Both the position numbers and the translations under genes were made by a program. This document shows positions 37,181 through 46,220 of a DNA stretch of 64,000 nt, piece after piece (the first letter of the stretch is position 1; each line of letters begins with the position of its first letter). Source of the DNA: Fictibacillus enclensis (GTDB taxonomy: Bacteria > Bacillota > Bacilli > Bacillales > Fictibacillaceae); NCBI RefSeq assembly GCF_001457035.1, contig NZ_KQ758622.1, forward strand, positions 1-64,000. Reading direction: 5' to 3'. Under the pieces are notes generated by a model, which was not told the origin of the DNA, ran no database searches, and saw only the letters and a list, made by a program, of their open reading frames with translations.

Positions 37181-37379
37181 AGACATTTTGTGAACTAGTT
37201 GTAATTTAACAACTTATAATAAGAGCATTCCTTGTAATGAGAAATGCTTTTTAATTTTGCCAAAAATAAAAAATATAATAATTAGTAATAATGTAATTAA
37301 ATTTCGATATTAATTTATTGTAAAACGATAAATTAAGTGTTAAAGTCATTTTATTATAAAGTCAGTGAGGTGTATTTTT

Positions 37380-37862
37380 GTGAAACAAGTTACGACCTTC
37401 TTTTTAAAGTTAGCTGTTATTTTTATCGGAATCCCAGTTCTTGCATTGTGTATATTTTTGGTGCCTAAGTTTGGGAATTTTGCAGGAGAATTATATCCTA
37501 ATATTGCTTTTATGAAAACTCTCGTTTTAATCGATATGTACGCGGCAGCGATACCTTTTTACTTCGCTCTGTATCAAACTTTTAAACTTCTTAGCTATAT
37601 TGATAAGAGCCAAGCTTTCTCGGAATTATCGGTAAAGGCTTTAAAGAAGATAAAATATTGTGCCATCACAATCAGTGCATTGTACCTGCTAGGTATGCCA
37701 CTCTACTATCTCGTGGCGAAAAGAGTTGACCCTCCAAGTATCATGCCAATCGGATTGGTTATTATTTTCTCTTCTATGGTTATCGCCGTTTTTGCTGCTG
37801 TTCTGCAAAGTCTTTTACAAGAAGCTATTAATATAAAATCAGAAAATGATTTAACGGTTTAA
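37380..37862 (+). CDS. DUF2975 membrane protein (YoaS-like)
   Basis: 160 residues with four membrane helices. Start GTG 37380 is preferred since GAGGTG at 37367-37372 is its ribosome site. Followed after 10 bases by a small XRE regulator, the yoaS-yozG arrangement of B. subtilis. Function unknown. Confidence 0.85.
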   Translation: MKQVTTFFLKLAVIFIGIPVLALCIFLVPKFGNFAGELYPNIAFMKTLVLIDMYAAAIPFYFALYQTFKLLSYIDKSQAFSELSVKALKKIKYCAITISALYLLGMPLYYLVAKRVDPPSIMPIGLVIIFSSMVIAVFAAVLQSLLQEAINIKSENDLTV

Positions 37863-37872
37863 GGTGTGGAAA

Positions 37873-38091
37873 ATGGCAATTATTATTAATATTGATGTTA
37901 TGTTAGCAAAACGAAAAATGACCGTAACGGAGCTTGCAGAGAGGGTTGGAATGACCATGGCGAATATTTCCATTCTGAAAAATGGGAAAGCAAAAGCAGT
38001 TCGTTTTTCAACATTAGAAGCGATATGTAAGACGTTGGATTGTCAGCCAGGTGATATTTTGGAATACAAAAGCGACGAAGCCACTCATTAA
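37873..38091 (+). CDS. Small XRE/Cro-type HTH regulator (YozG-like)
   Basis: 72 residues, nearly all a helix-turn-helix (TVTELAERVGMTMANISILKN). Typical of the small regulators paired with DUF2975 membrane proteins; ends with CQPGDILEY. Start ATG 37873 behind AAGGTGTGG. Confidence 0.87.
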   Translation: MAIIINIDVMLAKRKMTVTELAERVGMTMANISILKNGKAKAVRFSTLEAICKTLDCQPGDILEYKSDEATH

Positions 38092-38140
38092 CAACAGACA
38101 ACAAATTTGTTTAAAGAGTTTTTTCGAATAAAGAAAAATA

Positions 38141-38176
38141 GACCATCAAATAGATTGCCATTTGATGGTCATTTTT
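38141..38176 (+). terminator. Terminator of the DUF2975-HTH pair
   Basis: GACCATCAAA / TTTGATGGTC perfect stem, then ATTTTTAT. Confidence 0.82.
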
Positions 38177-38199
38177 ATATGCATTTTTAAGTTTTATGA

Positions 38200-38232
38200 A
38201 AGAACCAATTACCTAAGGAATTGGTTCTTTGT
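38200..38232 (-). terminator. Terminator of ansR
   Basis: AAGAACCAATT / AATTGGTTCTT perfect 11-bp stem just past the ansR stop. Confidence 0.75.
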
Positions 38233-38238
38233 CGTTGT

Positions 38239-38601
38239 TTATGTTGACTTATCTTCCAATTGCCGCTTGGCTCTGATAAACGCAATAAATTGCTGCAGTT
38301 CTTCTTTAGAAAGGGAGAGGCCATCGACAGACAGATTTAAAGCAGACAGATCCGTTAATTCCATGCATGTGACAGATGAATCCTCATCCAACTGAGGATC
38401 TTGGTGATCGACTCTGCCCAGAATGTAATCAGTGGAGGTGTCAAATAAGTCAGCTATTAATGCGAGGGCTTCCAATGAAGGGCGGCGGTGCCCCGATTCG
38501 TAGCCTGCATATGTACTTTTGGCAATGCCGAGCCGATCAGCCGTATACTGCAGCGACCATTTTTTGCCCTTCCGTAATGTCGTTAATCTAGTTAAAATCA
38601 T
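38239..38601 (-). CDS. ansR: XRE-family repressor AnsR
   Basis: 120 residues. N-terminal helix-turn-helix WSLQYTADRLGIAKSTYAGYE (about 15-36), C-terminal oligomerisation part. Divergent from ansAB with 199 bases between. In B. subtilis AnsR represses ansAB until aspartate or asparagine is present; near-identical palindromes in the intergenic region support the same role and self-regulation. Confidence 0.9.
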   Translation of the reverse strand: MILTRLTTLRKGKKWSLQYTADRLGIAKSTYAGYESGHRRPSLEALALIADLFDTSTDYILGRVDHQDPQLDEDSSVTCMELTDLSALNLSVDGLSLSKEELQQFIAFIRAKRQLEDKST

Positions 38602-38636
38602 CGTTTAACTCCCTAACTCCTCTATGATTTCGTTTA

Positions 38637-38740
38637 TTATAGCACAGTTAAAAATAAAAAGTACGCGTAATGCGTAAAATGGTATTGATTTCCCACGTAA
38701 TCATTACTATAATTGCGTATGTAGTACGCGAAACGCATAT
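38637..38740 (+). promoter_or_regulatory. ansAB promoter with two AnsR operator-like palindromes
   Basis: TTGATT at 38685-38690, 17-bp spacer, TATAAT at 38708-38713. TACGCGTAATGCGTA (38662-38676) and TACGCGAAACGCATA (38725-38739) are related sites, one upstream and one just after the start point. On the minus strand TGCTATAAT (38637-38645) is an extended -10 for ansR, so the first site covers both promoters. Confidence 0.75.
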
Positions 38741-38800
38741 TAAAGAAGAAGTTAAACACTCGTTTAATTTTCATAGAAATGGCTTTAAGGAGGGGTTATA

Positions 38801-39790
38801 TTGAAGAAGTTGATGCTGCTTACGACTGGCGGGACCATTGCCTCGCTCGAAGGGGAGAATGGGCTGGTTCCTGAGATGACAGCCGACGATATTTTAAGTC
38901 ATTTGCCGGGATTCAATTTACTCTGCCAGATTGATAGTAAGGCTTTGATTAATATTGATAGTACCAATATGCAGCCGGAATATTGGGTTGAAATGGCAAA
39001 GGCGGTTTATGAGCATTACGAGGAGTATGACGGTTTTGTGATCACGCATGGCACAGACACCATGGCATATACTTCAGCTGCACTCTCCTATATGCTGCAA
39101 GATCTCGAAAAACCAGTGGTGGTTACCGGGTCCCAAATCCCGATTTCTTTTAAGAAAACCGACGCGAAACGAAATATTGCGGATGCCGTGCGCTTTGCTT
39201 GTGAGGAGATCGGTGGCGTATATGTGGTTTTTGACGGAAGAGTCATTCAGGGAACAAGGGCCATCAAGTTGAGAACGAAGAGCTATGATTCGTTTGAAAG
39301 TATTAACTATCCTTATATTGCTTCTATCTATAAAGATCATATTGAGTACAGCAAGCCTGTTCATTCATTAGAAAATAAGAAAATTAAGCTGGATACTTCT
39401 CTTTGCACAGATGTTTCGTTGGTTAAGTTATTTCCTGGAATTAAGCCGGAATTCTTTGATTGCCTGAAAAATCAATGTCAGGGGATTGTGATCGAAAGTT
39501 ATGGAAGCGGTGGCATTCCCTTTCAGGGAAGAAACATATTGGAAAAATTGGACGAGCTGATTGAGTGTGGGATCTCTGTTGTCATTACGACACAGTGTTT
39601 AGAAGAAGGGGAGGATATTGAACTTTATGAAGTAGGGCGTAAAGTTAATCAAAATGTCATTATCCGTTCCCGGAATATGAATACAGAGGCCATCGTTCCC
39701 AAGCTGATGTGGGTACTCGGCAAGACGCAGGATCCGCAAAAGGTGAAGGAATTGATGGAAACACCCATTGCAGATGATATTACACTTTAA
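38801..39790 (+). CDS. ansA: L-asparaginase (type I)
   Basis: 329 residues. Hydrolyses asparagine to aspartate and ammonia in the cytoplasm. The catalytic [11 protein letters not shown] is near residue 8 and HGTDTMAYT near 85. No signal peptide. Start is TTG 38801 behind AAGGAGGGG. Twenty bases before ansB. Confidence 0.95.
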   Translation: MKKLMLLTTGGTIASLEGENGLVPEMTADDILSHLPGFNLLCQIDSKALINIDSTNMQPEYWVEMAKAVYEHYEEYDGFVITHGTDTMAYTSAALSYMLQDLEKPVVVTGSQIPISFKKTDAKRNIADAVRFACEEIGGVYVVFDGRVIQGTRAIKLRTKSYDSFESINYPYIASIYKDHIEYSKPVHSLENKKIKLDTSLCTDVSLVKLFPGIKPEFFDCLKNQCQGIVIESYGSGGIPFQGRNILEKLDELIECGISVVITTQCLEEGEDIELYEVGRKVNQNVIIRSRNMNTEAIVPKLMWVLGKTQDPQKVKELMETPIADDITL

Positions 39791-39810
39791 ATCAATAAGG
39801 AGCAGGGTTA

Positions 39811-41244
39811 ATGATAAAAAGCGAGATCGCATACCGAATTGAAAAAGACTTTCTCGGTGAGAAGGAAATTCCTGCAGATGTTTATTATGGAATCCAAACG
39901 TTACGCGCTGTAGATAATTTTCAAATCACTGGCTACAGAATTCATAAAGAAATGATTCATGCGCTGGCAATGGTGAAGAAAGCGGCCGCCCTGGCCAATA
40001 TGGATGTTCATCGTCTATACGAAGGACTTGGCAAGCCAATCGTTCAAGCTTCTGATGAAATTTTGGAGGGACACTGGCACGAGTATTTTATCGTCGATCC
40101 GATCCAGGGTGGTGCCGGTACTTCGATGAACATGAATGCAAATGAAGTCATCGCCAACCGTGCGCTTGAACTGCTTGGTCATCATAAAGGTGACTATTTA
40201 AAACTAAGCCCGAACACTCATGTGAATATGTCGCAATCAACCAACGATGTATTTCCAACAGCCATTCATATTTCAACCCTTAAATTGCTGGAGAAGCTGC
40301 TTGTTACGATGAATGATATGCTGGAGGTCTTCAGGAAGAAAGCGGTACAGTTCGACCACGTGATAAAAATGGGGCGAACCCATCTGCAGGATGCCGTGCC
40401 AATTCGCCTTGGCCAGGAATTTGAAGCGTACAGCCGAGTATTGGAACGCGACATTAAGCGGATTAAACAGACGCGCGAGCATCTTTACGAAGTTAATATG
40501 GGAGCGACAGCTGTAGGGACAGGCTTAAATGCCGATCCACAGTATATAAAACATGTGGTAAGGCACCTTTCTGAAATTAGCGGACTGCCTCTTGTCGGGG
40601 CCGAGCACCTGGTGGATGCCACACAGAACACGGATGCTTACACAGAAGTTTCAGCCGCATTGAAGGTCTGCATGATGAATATGTCCAAAATTGCGAACGA
40701 CTTACGCTTGATGGCCTCCGGCCCGCGTGCAGGACTTGGTGAAATTACTTTGCCGTCGCGTCAGCCCGGATCCTCCATTATGCCTGGAAAAGTGAACCCG
40801 GTTATGGCGGAGCTCATTAACCAAGTGGCTTTTCAGGTCATCGGTAACGACCATACAATTTGCTCGGCATCTGAAGCGGGACAGCTTGAATTAAACGTCA
40901 TGGAGCCTGTGCTCGTTTTTAACCTTCTTCAGTCCATCAGCATCATGAACAATGCGTTCCGAAGCTTTACAGATTTTTGCCTGTCCGGAATTGAGGCAAA
41001 TGAAGACCGGATGAAAGAATATGTGGAACGAAGCGTGGGAATCATTACAGCCGTAAATCCGCACTTGGGATACGAAGCTTGTGCGCGTATTGCACGGGAA
41101 GCCATTTTAAAAGGGAAATCCGTACGAGAGCTTTGCCTTCTGTATGATGTTCTAACAGAGGAAGAACTCGATTTGATTTTAAACCCGTATGAAATGACAA
41201 ACCCTGGTATAGCCGGTGGTGCTCTTCTCGATAAAATCACTTGA
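39811..41244 (+). CDS. ansB: Aspartate ammonia-lyase
   Basis: 477 residues. Converts aspartate to fumarate and ammonia. The fumarase/aspartase signature GSSIMPGKVNP is near residue 322, with the TNDVFPTA and TGLNADP active-site loops. AAGGAGCAGGG precedes ATG. Cotranscribed with ansA. Confidence 0.95.
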   Translation: MIKSEIAYRIEKDFLGEKEIPADVYYGIQTLRAVDNFQITGYRIHKEMIHALAMVKKAAALANMDVHRLYEGLGKPIVQASDEILEGHWHEYFIVDPIQGGAGTSMNMNANEVIANRALELLGHHKGDYLKLSPNTHVNMSQSTNDVFPTAIHISTLKLLEKLLVTMNDMLEVFRKKAVQFDHVIKMGRTHLQDAVPIRLGQEFEAYSRVLERDIKRIKQTREHLYEVNMGATAVGTGLNADPQYIKHVVRHLSEISGLPLVGAEHLVDATQNTDAYTEVSAALKVCMMNMSKIANDLRLMASGPRAGLGEITLPSRQPGSSIMPGKVNPVMAELINQVAFQVIGNDHTICSASEAGQLELNVMEPVLVFNLLQSISIMNNAFRSFTDFCLSGIEANEDRMKEYVERSVGIITAVNPHLGYEACARIAREAILKGKSVRELCLLYDVLTEEELDLILNPYEMTNPGIAGGALLDKIT

Positions 41245-41283
41245 TCAAGTGGTTTACATTGATTTGAACAGTTGGTCATATAA

Positions 41284-41338
41284 AATCGTTGAATCCATTT
41301 TTAAAAAGAGAAGATGTACCAAAATAGATTCAACGATT
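41284..41338. terminator. Long-loop hairpin after ansB
   Basis: AATCGTTGAATC and GATTCAACGATT are perfect 12-bp inverted repeats separated by 31 bases. No T run follows; it could be a weak terminator or a protein site. Confidence 0.5.
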
Positions 41339-41421
41339 CTGATTAAATTTATTTTTTTCAAAAGCTAGCTTTATTCCTAAAGACAGAATATCAATACGGA
41401 GATCTTCCTCTTCACTGAGAA

Positions 41422-42306
41422 TTAAGTTCTTGTTGCGCTTACAGCTTTACTTTGAACGCTGGCTAAGACAGCTCCAAAAATGGTAATAAGGCCTCCTATG
41501 CATGTGAATCCAGATATTTGTTCCTGTAATAAAAGAACACCCAATAATACAGTCCAAACCGGAAGTAAGTTAATATAGGGTGCTGCACGACCTGCACCAA
41601 TAATTTTCACACCTGCGTTCCACGCAAAATATGCGATGACAGACGCAAAGGTACTCACATAAATAATACAGATCCATGCATTTTTAGTCATATGAATCAA
41701 GCTTGAATCAACGGTGCCAATACAACTAATCGCACTAAAAAGAGTACCGTAAAAGGCAGATCCAGCAGTCAAAGTCAGCGCATCAATCTTTCTTCCGTAT
41801 TTTTTACCCAGAACCGTATACATTCCCCAGGCTACACAGGATAAAAGGATTTCAATTTCTCCAAGAAGGGATCCTTCAGAAGATGTTGTTTGTCTGCCTT
41901 GAATCAGCAGAATAACGCCAATTATGGATATGATCGCTCCTATCCATGCTTTTGTTTTAATTTTTTCTTTAAGAAAAAATGGGGTAAAAACCAAGATGGT
42001 AATTGGAATACCAGCTGAGATCATTCCTGCTTGTGATGCACTAATGGATCTTAATCCCAAATAATTCAAGGTTGAAAAGGCGAATATACCTAAGAATCCT
42101 AATATCAAAAATTCCTTCCATCTCAAAAAGATAGGAAGTTTACTTTTATTAATAGCGAGTAATCCCCAAAGTATAAGGGTTGAAATTGCCCAGCGTATTG
42201 TATTCAATAACGTTGCTGGTAACGCTGAGCCTAAATAACGACCACAAATATAGTTGCCCGCCCAAAAAAAAGTAGCTACAACTAATAAGATAATTCCTTT
42301 TTTCAT
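41422..42306 (-). CDS. EamA/DMT superfamily transporter
   Basis: 294 residues with about ten membrane helices in two EamA repeats (first about 5-135, second about 150-285). Typical drug/metabolite exporter; substrate unknown. AAAGGATATAAATA precedes ATG 42306. Confidence 0.88.
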   Translation of the reverse strand: MKKGIILLVVATFFWAGNYICGRYLGSALPATLLNTIRWAISTLILWGLLAINKSKLPIFLRWKEFLILGFLGIFAFSTLNYLGLRSISASQAGMISAGIPITILVFTPFFLKEKIKTKAWIGAIISIIGVILLIQGRQTTSSEGSLLGEIEILLSCVAWGMYTVLGKKYGRKIDALTLTAGSAFYGTLFSAISCIGTVDSSLIHMTKNAWICIIYVSTFASVIAYFAWNAGVKIIGAGRAAPYINLLPVWTVLLGVLLLQEQISGFTCIGGLITIFGAVLASVQSKAVSATRT

Positions 42307-42371
42307 TATTTATATCCTTTCCCACTACTGTCCTGGCATAGAACGTTTTAAAAATTATTATGGAGAAGATA

Positions 42372-42569
42372 TCAGTTGTTTGTCAATGACTTATATAGAA
42401 TTGGCAAGATAGCTCCGCCTGACTTATAAACATCAGGCAGTGTATAAGGATTTGGAAAACCTTCAACCGTTTGTTTTTCATTTATCATGTTATTCACTTT
42501 GGCATTCTCAAAATTTAACGTGTCTTCCGCGTTGTTTGGAACGATTATTGGATGGCTGCGAAACGACAT
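42372..42569 (-). CDS. Small hypothetical protein
   Basis: 65 residues, hydrophilic, with a repeated polar start (SFRSHPIIVPNNAEDTL) and GFPNPYTLPDVYKSGGAI. GGAGATTAGGG is correctly placed before ATG 42569. Not recognised; may be sporulation related, but that is a guess. Confidence 0.5.
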   Translation of the reverse strand: MSFRSHPIIVPNNAEDTLNFENAKVNNMINEKQTVEGFPNPYTLPDVYKSGGAILPILYKSLTNN

Positions 42570-42643
42570 GCCCTAATCTCCACATTATGTAGCCAAGCAG
42601 TTTTATCAGTTGCTGCCGGGTAAAGGCGATAAAGGATAAATAG

Positions 42644-42690
42644 AAAGAGGCTTCCTAAAAGTTCGGTAACTTTTAACGAAGCCTCTTTTC
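42644..42690 (-). terminator. Terminator of the PPOX-family gene
   Basis: AAAGAGGCTTC / GAAGCCTCTTTT with an inner AAAAGTT / AACTTTT stem. Confidence 0.75.
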
Positions 42691-42715
42691 TGAGGACGGG
42701 GAAGGATTACTGTTG

Positions 42716-43204
42716 TTATTTATCCAATTCAACCGTTTCATTAACATCTGCCGATTCAGCATTTTGCCCTGTTATTCGTTTAAACATAAACGCGATTCTC
42801 TTCGTTAAACTGCCGGTTTCCCAATATTCGGCTGCTTCTGTTTTAATTTTAATCAAGACAATGTTGGGATCATCATAAGTGGTTTGCATAATTTTGTCAT
42901 AAGCGAATCCCCACAATTCCTTCTTCTTATCTAAATCCTCAACGATTTCCGCTCTTCCACGGATGGAAACATAGGATTTACCTGCATAAGCTACATTAAC
43001 CTCTTGATTGTGTAGAATTTCATCATATTTATTCGTCTCTTTTTTAGTGAAAAACCATAGGTCACCATCAAACTCTACTTCTTGTGTTTTCATTGGCCGA
43101 GAAACAAGGCCTTCTTCCGTTAGCGTAGTCAGCATGGCCGTGTCTATGTCTTTGATTAATTCTCTTACGGTTTCCAGTTCTTTTTGGTCCATCATGTTAG
43201 ACAT
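42716..43204 (-). CDS. Pyridoxamine 5'-phosphate oxidase-like stress protein
   Basis: 162 residues of the general stress protein 26 (YdaG-like) split-barrel family: MLTTLTEEGLVSRPM near 25, DLWFFTKKETNKYDEI, NVAYAGKSYVSIRG. Probably a flavin-binding protein of unknown substrate. Start ATG 43204 follows GAGGTGAGGG; the upstream in-frame extension reads a membrane-like segment (IGIGFIFGLVLVIGH) with no start and is likely unrelated. Confidence 0.85.
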   Translation of the reverse strand: MSNMMDQKELETVRELIKDIDTAMLTTLTEEGLVSRPMKTQEVEFDGDLWFFTKKETNKYDEILHNQEVNVAYAGKSYVSIRGRAEIVEDLDKKKELWGFAYDKIMQTTYDDPNIVLIKIKTEAAEYWETGSLTKRIAFMFKRITGQNAESADVNETVELDK

Positions 43205-43323
43205 TTCCCTCACCTCGTTAAAGTTTAATAGAGGTATATTACCCTTTACATCAACTTTTACTCTGGTATGGCCGATGACTAAAACCAACCCAAATATGAA
43301 ACCAATTCCTATCCAACCTATTG

Positions 43324-43572
43324 TTATTCAGGCATTTTCCGCGCCGTAACTGCCAGCCTGTCCCAAGCGTTGATGACGACGATCTGCATAATGATTTCGG
43401 ACATTTGCTTTTCATCAAAATATCGTGCAGCTTCCTTGTAGACATCATCAGGAACATGTGACTCTGCGACGTGGGTTACAGCTTCTGTCAAAGCAAGAAC
43501 CGTCCGTTCTTCCCGAGTAAAATAGGGAGTCTCCCTCCAAGCATTTAATGCATAGATCCTTTGCTCAGACAT
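43324..43572 (-). pseudogene. Carboxymuconolactone decarboxylase family, N-terminally truncated
   Basis: 82 codons equal the C-terminal half of AhpD/CMD-type proteins (EQRIYALNAWRET, FTREERTVLALTEAVT, VINAWDRLAV). The N-terminal half with the C-x-x-C redox pair is missing and the upstream DNA does not encode it. A start ATG exists but no ribosome site is convincing, so it is probably dead. Confidence 0.7.
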
Positions 43573-43605
43573 AAAGTAAAATCAAAAAAGGATGATTTTA
43601 TCTTT

Positions 43606-43995
43606 ATGATGAATTTCAATAGCCTCTGTAATCAATATGGAAAAATATTTAATGAAAATGTTGAAGTGAAAAACGGGATATGTTCTGTATCTATAGCCAG
43701 GAATTTATATGTAACGATTCAAGGAAGACCAAGTAAGGGGGAGTTGCATGCCGGGTTCTCATTTGAATCATTGGATTTTGAAGGAAATGCGTTAAACTTG
43801 GGAGAAGTTGTGGTTTTGGAAGAAGAAATACCGGAGTTTACAAGGCAGCTTGTTAATAAAGGGTTTATCATTAGCGCTCTGCACAATCATTGGCTGTTTA
43901 CCAAACCGACCATCCTTTATATTCACTTTCAATCGGTTGAACCGCCGTTGACTTTTGCGCAGAAAGCAGCGGAGGCACTTGCTGTTTTAAAGTAG
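43606..43995 (+). CDS. DUF1259 domain protein (LppY/LpqO-like)
   Basis: 129 residues: a single DUF1259 domain with TIQGRPSKGELHAGFSFES, NALNLGEVVVLEEE, ALHNHWLF and YIHFQSVEPP. The family usually has two such domains and a signal peptide; here only the last is left and no signal peptide is seen, so it may be a shortened gene. Function unknown. Confidence 0.7.
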   Translation: MMNFNSLCNQYGKIFNENVEVKNGICSVSIARNLYVTIQGRPSKGELHAGFSFESLDFEGNALNLGEVVVLEEEIPEFTRQLVNKGFIISALHNHWLFTKPTILYIHFQSVEPPLTFAQKAAEALAVLK

Positions 43996-44208
43996 TGAAG
44001 TCCAAAAGGACATGTAGAACAGGGTTAATGACCATAAGTTGTTACGTAATGGCTAAGAAGAACTTTTTGCTTCATGTTTGAGCTTTCTCTATCACCCATT
44101 TCTCTAATGACTTTTATACCCATCCGGCGATCAGCAGGACTGGAAAGAATGTGTGTGCAAAATATACAATAGCCCAACGTGTAAGCCGGGCTATTGTATA
44201 TTTTTTTG
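43996..44208. other. Gene-free spacer with a minus-strand hairpin
   Basis: ACAATAGCCCAACG-TGTAAGC-CGGGCTATTGT (44166-44197) then T run: a bidirectional terminator for the small gene at 44209. No ORF. Confidence 0.55.
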
Positions 44209-44355
44209 TTACCTTACCGTAACCTCTTCATCCACAAAACGGGTACCAGTAAATGCACCTCTTTGGTCACTCGGTTTTTCTATGGTTGGGACATAATCCT
44301 CTGATTTCTTATTTGAGGCAATGATTCGTTTGCTGCCAAGAGTTTTATGTTCCAT
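44209..44355 (-). CDS. Small hypothetical protein, 48 residues
   Basis: ATG 44355 follows GGGGGA. Begins MEHKTLGSKRIIASNKK, hydrophilic. Ends just before a terminator. Not recognised. Confidence 0.5.
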   Translation of the reverse strand: MEHKTLGSKRIIASNKKSEDYVPTIEKPSDQRGAFTGTRFVDEEVTVR

Positions 44356-44455
44356 TTTTAGATTCCCCCAGTAATTTTTTTGAATAAACATTACCAAAAA
44401 GGCGGAAATATTGCATATTTTAGGTCGAATATCAAAAAGCCGATAATAAAACGTC

Positions 44456-44641
44456 CTATTGATTACCTGACTGTTGTTGCTGACCTTGTCCCTGCATCCC
44501 AGATCCCATTCCCATCATATTAGAAGCGAGGGGCACAATATTTTTCATTTTCCCACCATTCCCGCTCATCATTTGATAAGCAGCAATACCAACTCCAACG
44601 GAAGCAATAATGGGTAAGATACTGTTTAGATTTGTTTTCAT
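44456..44641 (-). CDS. Small Met/Gln-rich hypothetical protein
   Basis: 61 residues: a hydrophobic helix (ILPIIASVGVGIAAYQM) and a low-complexity tail (GMGSGMQGQGQQQQ). Resembles small spore-associated proteins of bacilli in style. CGAGGTG precedes ATG 44641. Confidence 0.6.
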   Translation of the reverse strand: MKTNLNSILPIIASVGVGIAAYQMMSGNGGKMKNIVPLASNMMGMGSGMQGQGQQQQSGNQ

Positions 44642-44821
44642 CTACAACACCTCGTTTTGGGAATTAGTTCATTTCTGAACCAATACTATTTTGTCTTAAA
44701 TAAATTGTTTAAATTAAGGAGATTGTTACCAAAGCCGTTTAACGAATTAGATTAAATCTCAATTGATGCATAATTTTATTGGAACTCCTCATCCTAAAAA
44801 TGAAGGAAGGGAGTGAACGTA

Positions 44822-45328
44822 TTGAATAAGAAACACAGATTTATTCAGCTCATGATGGTCATTATCTTGACAGCTGCTTTATCAGCCTGTATGAATCGAA
44901 ACGATAATAATCAGCAGGGTATGGAGAATCGTAACAAAAGTATGAGGAACATAAGCACGAATGAAAATACAGGCGACAATGAGAACCGAGGCAACCGACT
45001 GGACATTGCAAATGAGGCAGCTGATGAAGTTGTCAAGCTGCCGGAAGTACGCCGGGCCAATGTAATCGTTACAGATAACAACGCTTATGTGGCAGCTGTT
45101 CTGGAGGATGGCACCAATGGCAAGCTGACAAAGGATACCGAGAAAAAAATAGCAGATAGAGTAAAAAGCACAGATCCGGATATCAACAACGTATTTGTGT
45201 CCACTAACCCTGACTTTGTGGACCGTGTTCAAAAGTACGTGGACGATGTTCAGGCCGGAAAACCGGTCAAAGGGTTCTTTGATGAATTCAGCGAGATGGT
45301 TCAAAGATTATTCCCAACCCAAAGATAA
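44822..45328 (+). CDS. YhcN/YlaJ-family sporulation lipoprotein
   Basis: 168 residues. A lipoprotein signal peptide ends in LSAC (lipobox) near residue 24; a YhcN/YlaJ domain follows (ANEAADEVVKLPEVRRANVIV, DPDINNVFVSTNPDFVDRV). Such proteins sit in the forespore or spore membrane and help germination. Start TTG 44822 is favoured by AAGGGAG at 44807-44813. Confidence 0.85.
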   Translation: MNKKHRFIQLMMVIILTAALSACMNRNDNNQQGMENRNKSMRNISTNENTGDNENRGNRLDIANEAADEVVKLPEVRRANVIVTDNNAYVAAVLEDGTNGKLTKDTEKKIADRVKSTDPDINNVFVSTNPDFVDRVQKYVDDVQAGKPVKGFFDEFSEMVQRLFPTQR

Positions 45329-45357
45329 GTTTTTAAAAAGTTTGAATTACAAATGAG

Positions 45358-45388
45358 GACAAGAGCACAGCGCTCTTGCCTTTTTTTG
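45358..45388 (+). terminator. Terminator of the lipoprotein gene
   Basis: CAAGAGC / GCTCTTG stem then TTTTTTT. Confidence 0.85.
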
Positions 45389-45447
45389 TTAAATCTATTC
45401 TTTTGTCTTTGCAGCTTTACCAGCTTATATTTCATTGAGCATGAAAT

Positions 45448-45504
45448 AAAAAAACCCTATAGAGCACCCTTTTTAAGGTGTTGCTCCATAGGATTTGTTG
45501 TCTG
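45448..45504 (-). terminator. Terminator of the ECF S-component gene
   Basis: CCTATGGAGCA pairs with TGCTCTATAGG (minus strand), with an inner ACACCTT/AAGGGTG stem and a final T run. Confidence 0.8.
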
Positions 45505-45511
45505 CTTTGAT

Positions 45512-46030
45512 CTATATCACTCTCTGCTTGATCCTCGCCACAAGCGGCACAACAATAATACCAGCAATGACAACCTGCAGGAAGTTGCCTGGAATGGAAC
45601 CAAACGGCTGGATCCAGTTGTGGTAAAGGATGACTTCGGCAAAATAGTAGCCGACGATTTTGATGACAAGGGCTGTGACAACTGCAAGTGTGTTGACCAG
45701 TACTTTGTTGCCGGGCACTTTTTCGGAGATGAGTCCCGCTACATAGCCCATCGCTCCTACGATCACGAAGGTGAACGGTGCCCATATCGTCCATGGAGAA
45801 AGCAAATCATATAAGCCCATTCCGAAGGCACCTGCAACGGCGCCTGTTTTTCTGCCAAACACAAAGGCGGCGATAAACAGTGGAACGTTGCCCAGGTGGA
45901 TTAATCCACCGTTCCCCATGATGGGAAGCTTTATGTTAATAAACACGGTTGCCACATAGGTCAAACCGATGAAAAGTGCATTGATGACTAATGCTCTTGT
46001 TCTAGTCGCTCTTACTGCTGTAGTACTCAC
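45512..46030 (-). CDS. ECF transporter S component
   Basis: 172 residues with six membrane helices. LPIMGNGGLIHLGNVPLFIA and FGRKTGAVAGAFGMGLYDLL are typical of vitamin-binding S components that share an EcfAAT module encoded elsewhere. The vitamin cannot be named. ATG 46030 behind AAAGAGGTTAC. Confidence 0.85.
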   Translation of the reverse strand: MSTTAVRATRTRALVINALFIGLTYVATVFINIKLPIMGNGGLIHLGNVPLFIAAFVFGRKTGAVAGAFGMGLYDLLSPWTIWAPFTFVIVGAMGYVAGLISEKVPGNKVLVNTLAVVTALVIKIVGYYFAEVILYHNWIQPFGSIPGNFLQVVIAGIIVVPLVARIKQRVI

Positions 46031-46046
46031 AATAGTAACCTCTTTC

Positions 46047-46060
46047 GTTGAACGAATATT
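46047..46060. promoter_or_regulatory. 14-bp palindrome upstream of the S-component gene
   Basis: AACGAATATTCGTT is a perfect palindrome directly upstream of the ECF S gene; a likely operator for an unidentified regulator. Confidence 0.45.
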
Positions 46061-46220
46061 CGTTATGAATTAGTATTACCCACTCATCTATTATATCCAC
46101 CTGTGACGTTTTAGAAAATAGTGAAATGAAATAAACCATAAGTTTGTTAAAATAGAGACGTATGAAGGAGTTAATCACGCATTTTTAATAGAAAAGTTTT
46201 TACCAAAGGAGGGGGTTGCG

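Noticed and set aside
43205-43288. N-terminal extension of the PPOX-like protein
   Set aside because: The GAGGTGAGGG site lies right before ATG 43204; the upstream membrane-like frame has no start.
45353-45814. 153-codon plus-strand ORF
   Set aside because: It is antisense to the ECF S-component gene, which has clear membrane-protein features and a ribosome site.
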